Assembly (NCBI GenBank): GCA_964371695.1
Contig: CAYJOG010000162.1
Location: forward strand, 1-5,765
Length of the DNA: 5,765 bases
Direction of reading: 5' to 3'
Origin: CAYJOG01 sp964371695 [NCBI: uncultured bacterium]
GTDB lineage: Bacteria; CAYJOG01
This document shows, piece by piece, positions 4,447 through 5,765 of the stretch. Below the pieces are notes generated by a model. The model was given only the letters and a program-made list of their open reading frames with translations. It did no database searches and was not told where the DNA came from. Within the stretch, counting starts at the first letter, position 1. The number at the start of each line of letters is the position of its first letter. The position numbers were made by a program, and so were the translations under genes.

Positions 4447-5757
4447 CTACAAGCCAAACCGTCTGCGGTAATAGGTGTTGAAGATGTCAAAGGGCACCAG
4501 GCCCCGCTCGGTGAGATAGGCCATGTGGCACTGGCTGGCTTCTTCCAGATCAATGCTGTCGTCGTTGTGAAATTTCTCGATGGTGAAAAACAGGCAGCCC
4601 CTGGGCAGGGTGCTGGTTTCAAAGTTCAAAAACGCCTTGAGGTTTTTGAGAATCTCCCACGCCAGCGCCCGGTGTTTCACCGCGCCGCCCAGTGTGGCCA
4701 GACGGTTCACCGGCACAATGCGGTCTCCCTGCTGAAAAAGCACGATGGGGTAGATGCTGAGTTTCTGCGTGAGGTGTTCGTCGCGCCGCAGCACCGCCAG
4801 CCGTCTGAAGAGGTCCATGCTTTCCAGAAAATCCCAGCGGGTGACCTGGCCGTCCAGGTCGTCCTCCAGCGCTTCCATCACGTCGATCACGTGGGTGCTG
4901 TGCTGGGGGGTCTGGTTTTTGTGAATGGAGCTGTGGGGATAGGTGCTGCACCAGAAGGTGTCGTTGCTCTTCAGGCCAAACCGCACGATTTTGGCCACCT
5001 CGCGCAGGTTCACGTCTTTTTTGACCATGGTGGCCAGTTGCAGCCTCATGCCCGCGCCGTTCACCGCCTTGAAAATCGCCTCTTTCATGGGCATCAGGTC
5101 GTTGCGTTTGCGCAGCTTTTGGTGGACTTCTTCGCTGAAGCCGTCGAACTGCAACACTACCCACCGCAACCCGGCACCGTGCAGGGTTTGCAGATAACCC
5201 GGTTTGAGCAGGCGGCTGCCGTTGGTCACCAAGCGGCTGAGATAACCCAGCTCGGTGCAATATCGCAGCATCTCCGGCAAACCGGCGTGCACCGTGGGCT
5301 CGCCCCCCACAAACACCAGATTGGGCGTGTGGCCCGGTTTGGGTTTGGGCAGCAGGGTTTTCAGACGTTCCAGCGTCATGTCCTCGCGGTGCGGCAGGTT
5401 GGTCTCGCTGAAACACACCGGGCAGTCATAGTTGCAGCGCTCGGTCACGTTGATCATCAGGGTGGTGCTGCGGTCCCAGTGGTCGTGGCAAATCTCGCCC
5501 TTGGCGCACACCAGTTCGTGGCAGATGGTGTGGGTGTGGATGCGCCGGTCTGCTTCGCGGAAAAACACCGCGTCGCGCCAGTAGTGGGTGAAAAATTCGC
5601 CGTGTTCGGGACAGGTCTTGCGCATCCACACGTCGCCTTCAAACACCTCCAGCGTGGCGGGCAACATGCCCAGGCACTGCGGGCAGAGTGAGGACGTGTG
5701 CTTGAGAACTTCGCCCGTGGCGGCGGCCTGTGGTGTGGTGAGCGGCGCGGTGGGCAT
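4447..5757 (-). CDS. Cysteine-rich radical SAM enzyme, MJ0619/tetraether synthase-like
   Basis: A 436-residue radical SAM protein that should cleave S-adenosylmethionine to make a 5'-deoxyadenosyl radical. The core is plain: C108-N-Y-D-C112-P-V-C115 (Cx3Cx2C) for the SAM-binding [4Fe-4S] cluster, GGEPT (151-155), and TNGS (178-181). Before it lie C25-P-Q-C28 and C49-P-E-H52-G, a knuckle-like metal site, then C79, C84, C90 and His93. The C-terminus carries Cys388 and C410-H-M-A-Y, followed by the ending VPFDIFNTYYRRRF. This order (CPxC, CPEHG, Cys cluster, Cx3Cx2C, late C-H-Y-T-x-G-x-V-P-F-x-x-N-x-Y-x-R) is the layout I recall for MJ0619 and the archaeal Tes enzymes, which join lipid alkyl chains; those are longer, around 500 residues. 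The actual substrate here is unknown. ATG 5757 is the only sensible start in view, but no Shine-Dalgarno or upstream stop is visible in the eight bases left, so the true start could be further up. The 24 residues before Cys25 are Thr/Ala/Pro-rich and look unstructured. Confidence 0.88.
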   Translation of the reverse strand: MPTAPLTTPQAAATGEVLKHTSSLCPQCLGMLPATLEVFEGDVWMRKTCPEHGEFFTHYWRDAVFFREADRRIHTHTICHELVCAKGEICHDHWDRSTTLMINVTERCNYDCPVCFSETNLPHREDMTLERLKTLLPKPKPGHTPNLVFVGGEPTVHAGLPEMLRYCTELGYLSRLVTNGSRLLKPGYLQTLHGAGLRWVVLQFDGFSEEVHQKLRKRNDLMPMKEAIFKAVNGAGMRLQLATMVKKDVNLREVAKIVRFGLKSNDTFWCSTYPHSSIHKNQTPQHSTHVIDVMEALEDDLDGQVTRWDFLESMDLFRRLAVLRRDEHLTQKLSIYPIVLFQQGDRIVPVNRLATLGGAVKHRALAWEILKNLKAFLNFETSTLPRGCLFFTIEKFHNDDSIDLEEASQCHMAYLTERGLVPFDIFNTYYRRRFGL

Positions 5758-5765
5758 GGAGGATT

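Noticed and set aside
4435-5691. 418-residue plus-strand open frame opposite the radical SAM gene
   Set aside because: The minus strand carries the cluster cysteines, GGEPT and conserved C-terminus; the plus-strand product is a shadow with no domain.

Overview
The window reads as a piece of a GC-rich bacterial chromosome, densely coded on both strands. A predicted exported c-type dihaem protein points to a Gram-negative-type envelope. I cannot name the phylum from the sequence. There are no RNA genes, mobile elements or CRISPR arrays, and no gene-free stretch over 300 bases.

Layout: (1) Bases 2-1120, minus strand: aldehyde dehydrogenase, catalytic residues present, C-terminus cut off by the window edge. 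(2) Bases 1140-2180, minus strand: an alpha/beta hydrolase with a full Ser-Asp-His triad, 19 bases upstream of the dehydrogenase and probably co-transcribed with it. (3) Bases 2181-2245: a 65-base divergent intergenic region with two -10-like hexamers close to the two start codons and a 9-base direct repeat at 31-base spacing. (4) Bases 2246-3442, plus strand: an exported dihaem protein of the cytochrome c peroxidase/MauG family. (5) Bases 3580-4368, plus strand: a family 2 glycosyltransferase of the polyprenyl-phosphate sugar transferase type. (6) Bases 4369-4446: a hairpin-rich gap between convergent genes. (7) Bases 4447-5757, minus strand: a cysteine-rich radical SAM enzyme whose architecture resembles the archaeal MJ0619/tetraether synthase (Tes) family.

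How they may work together: the hydrolase and dehydrogenase form a plausible two-step unit (ester or other acyl-bond hydrolysis, then oxidation of an aldehyde), with unknown substrate. The dihaem protein is transcribed divergently from that pair and may share regulation with it. The glycosyltransferase (lipid-linked sugar chemistry) converges on the radical SAM gene. If the radical SAM enzyme acts on lipids, as Tes does, the two could both be envelope genes, but this is inference. The radical SAM protein is the most interesting item: its cysteine layout recalls the lipid-crosslinking family, yet it appears shorter and sits in a bacterial context.
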